From: Pseudomonas mandelii
Lineage (GTDB): Bacteria > Pseudomonadota > Gammaproteobacteria > Pseudomonadales > Pseudomonadaceae
Length of the DNA: 64,000 bases
Assembly (NCBI RefSeq): GCF_024138395.1
Contig: NZ_JAMYDU010000007.1
Location: 124,001-188,000 of the forward strand
Direction: 5' to 3'
In this document: positions 34,039 to 42,720 of the stretch, piece by piece
How the letters are laid out: each line of letters begins with the position of its first letter
How positions within the stretch are numbered: the stretch's first letter is position 1
Program-made: the position numbers and the translations under genes
The notes under the pieces: model-generated
Databases searched by the model: none
Told to the model about the DNA's origin: nothing
What the model saw: only the letters and a program-made list of their open reading frames with translations

Positions 34039-35859
34039 ATGAAGCGTTCCAATCATTACAAATGGACTGCCCTGGGCGTCATTGCGCTGACCCTTTTCAG
34101 CGTACTGATATTTTTGCTGATCAAATCCTATTCCTACGACACATCGACCTACTTCGAGTCGCGCGACTTCGTTCGCCAACTCAAGCAGTTCGATGCCAAT
34201 TGGAACGTGAAGATTCTAAGAGCAAAAATCGGCATGAACAACAACCTGCTTCTGGTGGCGCATCCTGAAGCAGAGCCGCGATGGGAACAACTCGACAACC
34301 TCAATGCTACCGGCCCACTTTCGACCCTTTGGCAATCTCGACGGCAGGGTTATCTGGATGCACTGGAAAACAAAACCCGATTGGTTGAGCAATTCAAACA
34401 GCACAACACCATGTTGCGAACTTCACTGGATGCCTTGCCTGAGATCGAAGATGACATTCAGGCATCGCTGAAAGACCTCAGCGACAAACAGCCATTGGAG
34501 CTTGTAACGGCGTCCGCCCAGGTGTTCGATATTACGTTGACAACACTCGAATACGCGCTCTATGTATCCCGTGACAAAGCTGAAGAGATCGCCCATCAGC
34601 TAAATGAACTCAGTGAATACGTCGAGCAACTGCCACCAGAACGACGCCTGCCTTTCACTGCATTTGTCGAGCATGTAAACGCCATCGTTCGAGAGCAGCC
34701 AATCGTCAATGACCTGCTCGATCGCATCAGTGTGATTCCGGTCGCACAGCAACTGGACAGCATCAACGAATTATTGAACGAGACCCAACGGCGCACCGGC
34801 GCGACAGACCGCCAATATCACCTTTATCTCGGGATATGCGCCGGCATCATGGCGCTGCTGTTGTTGTACCTGGCGGCCCGGCTGGTTCGCAGTTATGCCG
34901 TGATCAACAAGATGAACAACGAGTTGCAAACGGCAAACGAGCGACTGGAGCAACGCGTCGAGGAGCGCACCCGCGAGTTGATCGAGGCCGAACGTGAACT
35001 GGTCGATGCCGCGCGCATGGCCGGCATGGCGGAGATCGCAACCAATGTGCTGCACAATGTCGGCAATGTGCTGAACAGCGTTAACGTCTCGGCAGATTTG
35101 ATCACCCGCAAATTGGCGATGAGCAAAACCCTTGGATTGGGCAAAGCGGTAAACATGATGAACGAACATGCCGAAGACTTGGGGCAGTTCATGACCTTCG
35201 ATGACAAAGGCAAACTGCTTCGCGGTTACCTCAATCAACTGGTCGACTCCATCGCGACCGAGCAGGCGAGCATCGTCGACGAACTGTCACAACTCACCAA
35301 AAGCATCGATCACATCAAGGACATCGTTTCCACTCAACAGGCCTATGCCGGCGCGGCCAGGCTGGTCGAGCCGTTGAACGTCGTCGATCTGTTCGAGGAT
35401 GCGTTGCGCATGAATTCCGGCGCCTTGAGCCGGCACCATGTCGTCGTCACCAAGGACTATCAGGACACGCCAACGATCATCGGCGACAAACACCGGCTGC
35501 TGTTGATCCTGATCAATCTGATCAGCAATGCCAAATATGCGATGTCCAAGGTCAGCGACCATCAGCGGCATATGACGCTGGGCATCAAGGTTATCGATAA
35601 CGTAACACTGCGCCTCAGCGTAGAAGATCAGGGCGAAGGGATCGCTGCCGAGAACATCACCCGCATCTTCAATCACGGTTTCACCACGCGCAAGGAAGGT
35701 CATGGTTTTGGCCTGCACAGTTGCGCGCTCGCGGCGGTAGAGATGAACGGGCACCTGCGTGTCCATAGCGATGGACCGGGCCATGGCGCGGTTTTCACTC
35801 TGGAGATTCCGCTGGAGACTGCCGACGCGATGCCGACCGCTGGAATGTCAGTCAGTTAA
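34039..35859 (+). CDS. Membrane sensor histidine kinase, probable DAHL-type sensor
   Basis: The start at 34039 follows CCCAGGGAGG with good spacing; the protein has 606 residues. TM1 lies at about 8-28 and TM2 at about 260-283. Between them is an all-helical periplasmic domain of about 230 residues, consistent with the DAHL (double all-helical ligand-binding) type. A coiled coil (NKMNNELQTANERLEQRVEE) leads to the phosphoacceptor helix with H339 in NVLHNVGNVLNS, an unusual H-box. The ATPase domain has N-box LINLISNAKYAMSK, G1 VEDQGEGI and GHGFGLHSC. No receiver domain and no adjacent response regulator gene are present, so the partner is elsewhere. Confidence 0.85.
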   Translation: MKRSNHYKWTALGVIALTLFSVLIFLLIKSYSYDTSTYFESRDFVRQLKQFDANWNVKILRAKIGMNNNLLLVAHPEAEPRWEQLDNLNATGPLSTLWQSRRQGYLDALENKTRLVEQFKQHNTMLRTSLDALPEIEDDIQASLKDLSDKQPLELVTASAQVFDITLTTLEYALYVSRDKAEEIAHQLNELSEYVEQLPPERRLPFTAFVEHVNAIVREQPIVNDLLDRISVIPVAQQLDSINELLNETQRRTGATDRQYHLYLGICAGIMALLLLYLAARLVRSYAVINKMNNELQTANERLEQRVEERTRELIEAERELVDAARMAGMAEIATNVLHNVGNVLNSVNVSADLITRKLAMSKTLGLGKAVNMMNEHAEDLGQFMTFDDKGKLLRGYLNQLVDSIATEQASIVDELSQLTKSIDHIKDIVSTQQAYAGAARLVEPLNVVDLFEDALRMNSGALSRHHVVVTKDYQDTPTIIGDKHRLLLILINLISNAKYAMSKVSDHQRHMTLGIKVIDNVTLRLSVEDQGEGIAAENITRIFNHGFTTRKEGHGFGLHSCALAAVEMNGHLRVHSDGPGHGAVFTLEIPLETADAMPTAGMSVS

Positions 35860-35885
35860 GCCTTTTCAGCAGCGACGCGCTCCCT

Positions 35886-36018
35886 TGTAGCAGCTGGCGA
35901 AGCCTGCGTTCGGCTGCGCAGCAGTCGTAAAATCAGGCACCGCAGTCCGTCAGGCACACTGCGCATTCAGGGTTTACGACTGCTTCGCAGCCGAACGCAG
36001 CCTTCGGCAGCTGCTACA
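35886..36018. repeat. Paired inverted REP element (REPIN-like), copy 3
   Basis: TGTAGCAGCTGGCGAAGCCT faces AGCCTTCGGCAGCTGCTACA, with TTCGGCTGCGCAGCAGTCGT and ACGACTGCTTCGCAGCCGAA inside. It lies between two convergent genes, the kinase and the aldo/keto reductase. Confidence 0.85.
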
Positions 36019-36054
36019 GATTACGTTGCGGCCTAACGAAACCTGCCAACACGA

Positions 36055-36999
36055 CTACCCCACCAAGGCCATCAACTGTTGGCGCTGCGCATCCGTCAGC
36101 ATCGGGCCGAAACCGGCACCGGCGTTTTCCGCCATGTAACGCGGGTTACTCGTGCCGGGGATGACACAGGTCACCGCCGGATGAGCCAGCAGGAACTTGA
36201 GCGCCAGTTGCGCCCAACTGCTGACCCCCACTTGCGCGGCCCATCCCGGCAGCGGTGTGCCTTTCAATCGAGCGAGCAAACTGCCGCCGCCGAAAGGCCG
36301 ATTACAGATCACCGCCACACCGCGCTCGCGACACAGCGGCAGGATTCGCTTCTCGACACCACGGTCGTCCAGGGCATAGTTGATCTGCAAAAAGTCCATC
36401 GGCTCGGCTTTCAACACGGCCTCCACTTCGTCATAGGCCGACGCGGTGTAATGGGTGATGCCGATGTAGCGGATGCGCCCTTCTGCCTTCCATTCGCGCA
36501 GGGTGGGCAGGTGGGTTTTCCAGTCCAGCAGGTTGTGAATCTGCATCAGATCGATACGGTCGGTCTGCAGCAGCTTGAACGACTGTTCCATCTGCGCGAT
36601 GCCTTCTTCGCGACCACGGGTCCAGACCTTGGTGGCCAGAAACGCAGGCGAACGAGGTCGATGGATCGACAGCAATTCACCGGTCGTCTGCTCGGCGCGA
36701 CCATACATCGGCGAGCTGTCGATCACCGTGCCGCCCTTCTCGAACAACGCGATGAGCACGGCGGGCAGCTGCTTGTAGGCAGCGTCGGAAGGCGCGACAT
36801 CAAAGCCGCGATAGGTGCCCAACCCGACCATGGGTAACGGCTCGTTGCTGGAAGGAATGGCTCGGGTCAGCATGTTCTTGCCTCCTGTTTCCGTCGACGG
36901 CGCCGATGCAGCAAAGGCCGGATCGAAGGTGAAGACCGCCGAAACACCGGCAGCCAGCGTGAGTAGTCTTCTACGCGTGAAGACAGCAGGATCGGTCAT
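36055..36999 (-). CDS. Aldo/keto reductase with Tat-type signal
   Basis: A 314-residue protein. The N-terminus FTRRRLLTLAAGVSAVFTFD is a twin-arginine signal, suggesting export of the folded enzyme. The AKR barrel follows, with the catalytic tetrad seen as D-S-S-PMYG (Asp and Tyr), LATKVWT (Lys) and LMQIHN (His); NADPH-binding residues would be in VTCVIPGTSNPRYMAENAGA. Periplasmic AKRs of this type are uncommon but known. Its start overlaps the stop of the upstream transporter gene by ATGA (36996-36999), so both are translationally coupled. Confidence 0.87.
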   Translation of the reverse strand: MTDPAVFTRRRLLTLAAGVSAVFTFDPAFAASAPSTETGGKNMLTRAIPSSNEPLPMVGLGTYRGFDVAPSDAAYKQLPAVLIALFEKGGTVIDSSPMYGRAEQTTGELLSIHRPRSPAFLATKVWTRGREEGIAQMEQSFKLLQTDRIDLMQIHNLLDWKTHLPTLREWKAEGRIRYIGITHYTASAYDEVEAVLKAEPMDFLQINYALDDRGVEKRILPLCRERGVAVICNRPFGGGSLLARLKGTPLPGWAAQVGVSSWAQLALKFLLAHPAVTCVIPGTSNPRYMAENAGAGFGPMLTDAQRQQLMALVG

Positions 37000-38279
37000 G
37001 GAATTCCCCCTGACTGTTCATTCATGGTCGCCTTTTGCTCCTGTCGTCTGGCCAGCCACAGGCATAACCAGCCCCACAGCCCGGCGAACGGCACAATCAT
37101 CACCGCCACCAGCCCAAACCCCGCGCCCAGCGCCGTCAACCCGGCGGAGAGCCAGCCACTGGCGGCATCGCCGCCGCGATACACCAGGGTTTCGATCACA
37201 TTCTTGGCCTTGTACTTTTCCTCGCGGCTCACCACCGTCCACAGCACTTCTCGCGCCGGGCGCACGATGGCGAACTCGACGGCGCGACGCAGCCCTTGCG
37301 CCAGCGCGACGGTTGCAGGCACGGGCGCCAAGGCCATGGCGCTGAACGCCACAATCGTCGCCAACGGCAATGCCACCAGCGCCCCGCCGATACCGATCAG
37401 GCGGATCAACGGCGCGGTCAACAGCAGTTGAAATAGCAACGTCAGCGCCGACACGATCAAATCGACCACAGCGAAGAATTGCGTCCTGCTGGCCACATCA
37501 GCATAGCTGCCAGCCACAATCCGTCCCTGTTCGAAATACAGCAAGGTCGCGGCACTGGTGTGCAACAGCATGAACAGCACCAGCCCCATCAGATAGCGCG
37601 AGCGCAGGATCAGCGTGATCCCGGCCAGCATGCTGCCGCCCATGCGCCGCTCATCCAGCCAGTGGCTGCCGGACTGCGACGCTGTGCGCGACAACAGCGC
37701 CCGATAGCAACGCACCGCACATTCCAGCAACACGGCCGCCGCAATGGTCAACGCCACCGGCCCAAGATTCGTGGCCATGGTCGCCGCCAGCAACGGCCCG
37801 ATGAACGTGCCCAGGGTGCCGCCCGCCGCAATGAAACCGAACAGCCGCCGCCCTTGCTCGCTGGAAAAGCGGTCGACCAGCACGCTCCAGAAAATCGACA
37901 CGATGAACAGGTTGTAGATGCTGATCCAGACGAAAAACACCCGCCCCACCGCCACCGGCGCAATGTGATTGGCGATCAGCACACCAAACACCAGCATCGA
38001 CAAAGCAATCACGCGATAAATCAACGGCACGAAACGCATGGCAGGCAGCCGCGAAACCAGCGCGCCGAACAGCGGCACCATCACCAGCATCACCACAAAA
38101 GTGGCGGTGAACAGCCACTGCAACTTGTCGGCACCGCCCTCCAGGCCCAAGGCGTCGCGCAAGGGTCGCACCAGGTAATAACTGGCGAGCACGCAGAAAT
38201 GGAAGGCGAAACCCAGCATCAGGGCCGTTCGTTCGGACGGCAGAACCTTGACCCATTTCAGCGCGCCGGTGGCTGTCAT
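36996..38279 (-). CDS. MFS / NTP-exchanger-like transporter
   Basis: A 427-residue inner-membrane protein with about 12 hydrophobic segments. The opening LMLGFAFHFCVLASYYLVRPLRDAL and the following LQWLFTATFVVMLVMVPLFG resemble the ADP/ATP-translocase-like branch of the major facilitator superfamily, which several bacteria use for unknown substrates. The C-terminal EEKYKAKNVIETLVYRGGDA is also typical of that branch. It is coupled to the exported aldo/keto reductase downstream, so the pair may handle a common metabolite. Assignment to real nucleotide exchange would be over-interpretation. Confidence 0.75.
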   Translation of the reverse strand: MTATGALKWVKVLPSERTALMLGFAFHFCVLASYYLVRPLRDALGLEGGADKLQWLFTATFVVMLVMVPLFGALVSRLPAMRFVPLIYRVIALSMLVFGVLIANHIAPVAVGRVFFVWISIYNLFIVSIFWSVLVDRFSSEQGRRLFGFIAAGGTLGTFIGPLLAATMATNLGPVALTIAAAVLLECAVRCYRALLSRTASQSGSHWLDERRMGGSMLAGITLILRSRYLMGLVLFMLLHTSAATLLYFEQGRIVAGSYADVASRTQFFAVVDLIVSALTLLFQLLLTAPLIRLIGIGGALVALPLATIVAFSAMALAPVPATVALAQGLRRAVEFAIVRPAREVLWTVVSREEKYKAKNVIETLVYRGGDAASGWLSAGLTALGAGFGLVAVMIVPFAGLWGWLCLWLARRQEQKATMNEQSGGIP

Positions 38280-38401
38280 GGCGCATCGCCCGGATACAAG
38301 CGTCGAACCTCAGGCATCGGTGCGCTCCCCGTATGGCAACTATCGATGTACTACACTCTGACAGCGCTCAAGCGATAGCCGTCGTCAGGCCAGAGCAGTC
38401 C

Positions 38402-39190
38402 ATGTCGTCCACTAAACTTAGCCGAATGTCGCGAACCCTGATGTCTCTCTTCGCATTCGTTGCCGTTGCGTATCTGATGCTCTGCGCGGCGCTGTTCGTG
38501 TTTCAGCGCGCCCTGATCTACTACCCGCAGCCACGCGCCATCGACGCGCCCGAAACACTGCTGACGCTGCAAGTCGCCGATGCACAGGTGCGGGTGACCG
38601 TCAGGCCGCACGACGGCCCGAAGGCGTTGATCTACTTCGGCGGCAATGCCGAAGACGTTTCCCGTAATCTGCCCGACTTCTCGCAAGCCTTTGCGGATCA
38701 TGCGATCTACTTGCTGCATTACCGAGGCTACGGTGGCAGTTCCGGGTCGCCGTCCGAGGAAGCGATTCAGCGCGATGCCATGACCCTGTTCGACATGGTC
38801 TACAACACCCATCCCTCCATCGCCGTGGTGGGTCGCAGCCTGGGCTCGGGCGTCGCCGTGCGCCTCGCCAGCCAGCGCCCGGCTTCGCGGCTGATTCTGA
38901 TATCGCCTTACAGCAGCCTTGAAGACCTCGCCGTACGCCAGTTCCGCTGGTTCCCGGTGAAGTGGCTGCTTCAGGACAAATACGAATCGTGGAAATACGC
39001 CGCACACATCACCATACCGACGCTGTTGATCGCCGCCGAGCACGACGAAGTCATACCGCGCTCAAGCACGGAACGGCTCTACATGCATTTCGCCAAGGGC
39101 GTGGCCACGCTGCAGGTGATACCGGGCACGGGCCACAATTCGATATCCGAGAGCCCTCTTTATCTAAAGATGCTGGGTGCTGCGTTGTGA
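38402..39190 (+). CDS. Membrane-anchored alpha/beta hydrolase (BEM46/YqkD-like)
   Basis: The start is set at the ATG at 38402; an in-frame ATG at 38333 has no better ribosome-binding site. The 262-residue protein has an N-terminal anchor (SLFAFVAVAYLMLCAALFVF), then the usual FQRALIYYP of this group. The hydrolase core shows the oxyanion loop IYFGGNAEDVSRN, the nucleophile elbow GRSLGSG (serine in GxSxG), the aspartate in IPTLLIAAEHDEVIP and the histidine in PGTGHNSI. All triad residues are present. The substrate is unknown; the family includes lipases, peptidases and thioesterases anchored in the inner membrane. Confidence 0.85.
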   Translation: MSSTKLSRMSRTLMSLFAFVAVAYLMLCAALFVFQRALIYYPQPRAIDAPETLLTLQVADAQVRVTVRPHDGPKALIYFGGNAEDVSRNLPDFSQAFADHAIYLLHYRGYGGSSGSPSEEAIQRDAMTLFDMVYNTHPSIAVVGRSLGSGVAVRLASQRPASRLILISPYSSLEDLAVRQFRWFPVKWLLQDKYESWKYAAHITIPTLLIAAEHDEVIPRSSTERLYMHFAKGVATLQVIPGTGHNSISESPLYLKMLGAAL

Positions 39191-39191
39191 G

Positions 39192-39704
39192 TCAGGTGTA
39201 GGCCAATAGACGGCCGCAAAACACCACGGTGACCCATAACCCCATCGAAAGCACTGCCTGCACTTTTGCAATGGCCGGTGCCGCGACGCCTGTGTTCCAT
39301 CGGCTGACTGAACGGTATACACCCACGTGGAAAAGCGCTGCATTGACCCCCGCCGTAGCTATCAGGCTCAGTTTCAAAATGAAAATATTATTGGTAGCGA
39401 AGTCATGGGGATGGGCGGTAAACATCATCAGCCCAGCCGGCACGATCAATAGCAGGGCAGCGAGGGACCATCTCAGCAGATGGCGAGCCAGGGCCGTCAC
39501 CGCAATGTCCTTGGACAGCCCAAGCACCCGCAGATCGAACATGAAGACCGAGCCCACAAGCACCACGAAGCCAATGATATGAACCACCTCGACGATCGGG
39601 TACAGCCACAGCTCGCCGCGCATGGCCAGCCCAAGCCGCGAGTCATCCAGACAGTCCAGCCAGCTGTCCGGACCTGTTCCCGCGCGGGCACTTGTGGTGT
39701 CCAT
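39192..39704 (-). CDS. Four-helix membrane protein, DUF6644-like
   Basis: A 170-residue protein with four hydrophobic helices (around YPIVEVVHIIGFVVLVGSVF, HLLRWSLAALLLIVPAGLMM, FILKLSLIATAGVNAALFHV and VQAVLSMGLWVTVVFCGRLL). Histidines lie within or at the ends of helices (VVHIIG, RHLLRW, ALFHVG), a pattern also seen in small haem-binding membrane proteins, though haem binding is not shown. The start overlaps the stop of the upstream DUF6152-like gene by one base (TGATG), so they form a coupled pair. In other bacteria similar pairs occur with copper or catalase-like genes; context here gives no more. Confidence 0.65.
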   Translation of the reverse strand: MDTTSARAGTGPDSWLDCLDDSRLGLAMRGELWLYPIVEVVHIIGFVVLVGSVFMFDLRVLGLSKDIAVTALARHLLRWSLAALLLIVPAGLMMFTAHPHDFATNNIFILKLSLIATAGVNAALFHVGVYRSVSRWNTGVAAPAIAKVQAVLSMGLWVTVVFCGRLLAYT

Positions 39705-40054
39705 CAGCGCAACTCGGTGGTTTTATCGCCGATGGTGATGCGTTCGGCTCGCAGTTCTTCAGGTTTGTTTCGATTCGGATAGCCGACCACAGTAGCCGTC
39801 GTACCGACATTCAGCATGTCCTTCGACAGCCCACGGTTCTCCATCCGCGATGGCGGGGCCAGAACGATGACCCACGTCTTGTCGGCTGTTTTGAGACGCA
39901 AGAGCCCGTGCGGATGGGAATAACCGGATTCCTCGATGGTTCCGTTCAGCTGCATGGAGTTGCTGGAGTCGTATTCACTCCAGCCGTGATGAGCGAACGC
40001 CGCAGTGGCCACCAACAGCGATGACAGTCCGATGCTTCTGAGCAAGGCTTTCAT
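39704..40054 (-). CDS. DUF6152-like small periplasmic protein
   Basis: A 116-residue protein with a signal peptide (MKALLRSIGLSSLLVATAAF, cleavage before HHGW). The mature form starts with the HHGWSEYDSSN motif typical of DUF6152, followed by an OB-like beta barrel (MQLNGTIEESGYSHPHGLLR, TWVIVLAPPSRMENRGL, TATVVGYPNRN). The N-terminal histidines and the HPH pair suggest metal binding, which is inference. It has a ribosome-binding site AGGAGG before the ATG and is coupled to the membrane protein gene downstream. Confidence 0.78.
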   Translation of the reverse strand: MKALLRSIGLSSLLVATAAFAHHGWSEYDSSNSMQLNGTIEESGYSHPHGLLRLKTADKTWVIVLAPPSRMENRGLSKDMLNVGTTATVVGYPNRNKPEELRAERITIGDKTTELR

Positions 40055-40124
40055 GATGCGGTCCTCCTGTTGCAGTCATTGATTAACATCAGTCATGCGA
40101 GAACAGCGTAGCCCGAACAACCGA

Positions 40125-40442
40125 TCAATCGTCGTCGCATTTGACCTCTTTCTTGTACTCATCCCGCTTGGCTTCGATCTTGACCTTGCAGCCACGCTCC
40201 CGGTATTCGTCTTTCCACTCGCCACGACGCCAACTGGCGCCGCGGCCATTCGGGCATTTGATCTCTTCCTTGTATTCATCGTTTTTGGATTCGATCTTTA
40301 CCTTGCATGGCCCGTCCCAGTACTCGTCCTTCCACTCGCCCCCTTCGCGCCCGCCTCGCCAGTGATCCGCTGACGCCGGCGTCAACATGACTGAGCCCAT
40401 CGCAGCCAACATCCACACGCCCAGCATGGGTCTCGCGCTCAT
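40125..40442 (-). CDS. Small exported protein with two charged repeats
   Basis: The start at 40442 is chosen because it follows AGAGGAAGTGAA and opens a signal peptide (MSARPMLGVWMLAAMGSVML, cleavage after SADH region). The mature 80 residues hold two near-identical units: GEWKDEYWDGPCKVKIESKN DEYKEEIKC and GEWKDEYRERGCKVKIEAKR DEYKKEVKC, each with two cysteines that could form a disulphide. The unit is short, charged and beta-prone. Relatives with this repeat are known in pseudomonads as hypothetical proteins. The function is unknown. Confidence 0.7.
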   Translation of the reverse strand: MSARPMLGVWMLAAMGSVMLTPASADHWRGGREGGEWKDEYWDGPCKVKIESKNDEYKEEIKCPNGRGASWRRGEWKDEYRERGCKVKIEAKRDEYKKEVKCDDD

Positions 40443-40629
40443 TTCACTTCCTCTGCAATTGAAGGCGATATGCCTGCTGCTGATACGACAACGCTTTGCG
40501 GCAGGTTTCTCCGTTGGCGAGACGAAACTGTGGGCTGATCGTCGGAAAGGAAACACGTTATCTACATCGCTGACTGGGCTCTGGGCGAGACTTAATCTCA
40601 CTTTGGTTTTGTGCTGGAATGACTGGCCT

Positions 40630-40731
40630 CATCGCGGGCAAGCCCGCTCCCACAGGTATCTGCTTTGACCAAAAGATTTGTGAACGACACCGATCACTGT
40701 GGGAGCGGGCTTGCCCTCGATGAGGCCCGCA
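40630..40731. repeat. Inverted pair of the common Pseudomonas REP
   Basis: GGCAAGCCCGCTCCCACAG (40637-40655) faces CTGTGGGAGCGGGCTTGCC (40697-40715). These are the well-known palindromic repeats of fluorescent pseudomonads. They lie after the small exported protein gene and before the decayed nuclease gene. Confidence 0.85.
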
Positions 40732-40758
40732 AGAACACCCTCAAATATAACCGCTGGT

Positions 40759-41680
40759 TTACTCGTCAGCATTCAGCGCATAAAACTCATGCAACTTGGC
40801 CTGCAACAGTTTCTTGTCAGGCAGTTGAGTCTGATATTCCGCGATCAATGCCGGTGAAAGTGAACGGTTCAGGGCGTACTCGACGACTTCGTCATCTTTG
40901 CTGGCGCACAGCAAGACCCCCAAGCGCCGGGTTTTCATGGGGTTTGCGGACATTGCGATCCAAAGCTTCAAGATAGAAGTCCAGCTTGCCGAGGTATTCT
41001 GGCTCGAAGCGCCCGACCTTGAGCTCAATCGCCACCAGGCAATTGAGCCCGCGATGGAAGAACAGCAGGTCCAACGCAAAATCACGACCGCCAACCTGCA
41101 ACGGATTGAGAACCAATGAAACAAAAGTCACGCCCCAGCTCGATCAGAAAATCCCTGAGCCTGCGCAGTAACCCGCCATGCAAATCAGCCTCGACATGAC
41201 CGTGCGCCAAATCGAGAAACTCGACCATGTAGGTGTCCTTGAACACGCTCAAGGCTTCGGGATGCATTTGTCTCACCAGTGGTGAGACTTTTAGGGGACT
41301 GATGACGCTACGCTCGAATAATGCGGCTTTGAATTGGCGCTCCAACTCCCGGCTCGACCACTTCCTGAATCGCCATGCGCAGGTAAAACTCACGCTCTTC
41401 CGGGCGTTTGCTTTGGTTGAGAATGATCAGGTTTTGGGTCCAGGGCAATTGTCGCAGCAGTGCTGCGACAATTGCCTCATGCCTGTATGCCTCGTAAAAC
41501 TTGCGCATGCGAAAGAGATTAGCCCTGGTAAAACCACGCAATCCCGGCTGAGTACGCGCGAGGTGAGTAGCCAGCTGAGCGACCACTCCATCCCCCACTC
41601 CGCCGCTTCGATCTTCCGGCTGATGTAAGCCCCGACCTGCCAGTGCAATTCAATCAACTCGGTATTGACTGCCTGCACCG
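40759..41680 (-). pseudogene. Decayed DUF1016 / YhcG-type PDDEXK nuclease gene
   Basis: Pieces of one protein are spread over three frames. In order they are AVNTELIELHWQVGAYISRK (start, 41680 side), VAALLRQLPWTQNLIILNQS with KRPEEREFYLRMA, then KDTYMVEFLDLAHGHVEADL, FVSLVLNPLQVGGRDFALDL with HRGLNCLVAIELKVGRFEPE, and CASKDDEVVEYALNRSLSPA to the stop at 40759. These match the order of the DUF1016/YhcG family (PDDEXK nuclease). At least three frameshifts separate them, and the N-terminal residues are missing where a REPIN-like element (41688-41827) begins. The gene is dead unless the sequence is badly in error. Confidence 0.85.
41444..41476. repeat. Perfect palindrome with core GTCGCAGCA-G-TGCTGCGAC
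   Basis: GGCAATTGTCGCAGCA and its exact complement are separated by one base. It lies inside the decayed nuclease gene. The same 19-bp core recurs at 41871-41897. Confidence 0.75.
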
Positions 41681-41687
41681 CTCGCCT

Positions 41688-41827
41688 TGTAGCAGCTGGC
41701 GAAGCCTGCGTCCGGCTGCGAAGCAGTCGTAAAATCAGGCAACTGGTTCTTTCAGGAGGACCGTGTACCCCGCATATGCGAGGACTTCGCCCTCGAACGC
41801 AGCCTCGCGGGCTCGGCAGCTGCTACA
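41688..41827. repeat. Paired inverted REP element (REPIN-like), copy 4
   Basis: TGTAGCAGCTGGCGAAGCCT faces GGGCTCGGCAGCTGCTACA. The inner arm on the right is diverged (ATGCGAGGACTTCGCCCTCG). It abuts the truncated 5' end of the decayed nuclease gene. Confidence 0.8.
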
Positions 41828-41870
41828 GATTGGGTAAAGTCTGCCAATTTTGATTTGCCTGGCCCAAGCC

Positions 41871-41897
41871 AATAGTCGCAGCACTGCTGCGACTATT
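41871..41897. terminator. Palindrome overlapping the magF stop codon
   Basis: AATAGTCGCAGCA and its complement TGCTGCGACTATT are separated by one base. The TAG of magF (41895-41893) is within the arm. It may act as a transcript-end stem-loop but has no T-run. It shares its 19-bp core with 41444-41476. Confidence 0.4.
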
Positions 41898-42717
41898 TCA
41901 TTCTCGGATAACTAAACCCCTTAACCAACGTCAACTCCCCCACCGCCCGCATCGGCACCAGGAACGTTTCCATCTTCTCGTTCGGCGTCCCCTCCTCCGT
42001 AATCACCGTGATGTGCGCAGTGGTCAGCGCCTGCTGTGCCTCTTCCTGCCCCTCCTCATCACTGCGATACCCACCACCGTAGTAGTTCACGTACACCTGA
42101 TACTGCCCCTTGATCGGAACAGGCATGGCGAAGATTTCCGGGCCGTAGCCGGTGGTGACGTCGACGTCGAGTGCGCCGCCGTTGGCCGCGACGCGGTCGC
42201 CGTACCAGATGTGGCCGCCGTCGGGCGTGACGACATGCAGGTCGAGGTCGGTGCCGTCGCTGTCCCAGGCCAGCAGCACGCGCAACTTGGCCGGGGTGGC
42301 GCCGCCGCTGGTGTTGAGGAACTGGGTGCGGTGGCGTTGTTGCCCATCGGGGCTGCGGACCTCAACGCTGTTGCTGCCGTTGGGGAATGAGAACGGGCGA
42401 TCGTAGCGGCCGGCGGGGTCGATTTTCAGCGGCATGCTGACGCCGTTGACGATGAGTTTTCCGGGCTCATTGCCCTTGGGGGCGGATTTGATCTGGCCGG
42501 TGATGCGAGCAGTCTTGGCCTGCCCCACCGGTGTGTTGACCGAGGACGCCGGGTAATTGACTGGCTGACGGAAGTTTTCGCCTTCACCTTCGGGCGCGCC
42601 CGTGTGCCAGCCGCCGACGGGCGTGTCGAGTTTGACCGCGCTATCGGCGGCGAACGTGGTCGGCCATACGCAAAAAGAACAAAGGAACAGGAGGACCTGT
42701 GGGTAACGGAGTTTCAT
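41893..42717 (-). CDS. magF: MagF, DUF2135 protein of the alpha-2-macroglobulin operon
   Basis: A 274-residue exported protein: signal peptide MKLRYPQVLLFLCSFCVWPT, cut near TTFA. The core carries the DUF2135 signature LRVLLAWDSDGTDLDLHVVT followed by PDGGHIWYGDR and later the repeat YQVYVNYYGGGYRS. It is homologous to MagA at the other end of the operon; both share the layout TPVGGWH, the IDPAGRYDRPF region and the C-terminal FLVPMRAVGELTLVKGFSYP. In P. aeruginosa the MagF homologue interacts with the macroglobulin MagD (known from published work on that operon). It starts 3 bp after the magE stop. Last gene of the operon. Confidence 0.9.
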   Translation of the reverse strand: MKLRYPQVLLFLCSFCVWPTTFAADSAVKLDTPVGGWHTGAPEGEGENFRQPVNYPASSVNTPVGQAKTARITGQIKSAPKGNEPGKLIVNGVSMPLKIDPAGRYDRPFSFPNGSNSVEVRSPDGQQRHRTQFLNTSGGATPAKLRVLLAWDSDGTDLDLHVVTPDGGHIWYGDRVAANGGALDVDVTTGYGPEIFAMPVPIKGQYQVYVNYYGGGYRSDEEGQEEAQQALTTAHITVITEEGTPNEKMETFLVPMRAVGELTLVKGFSYPRMK

Positions 42718-42720
42718 GGC

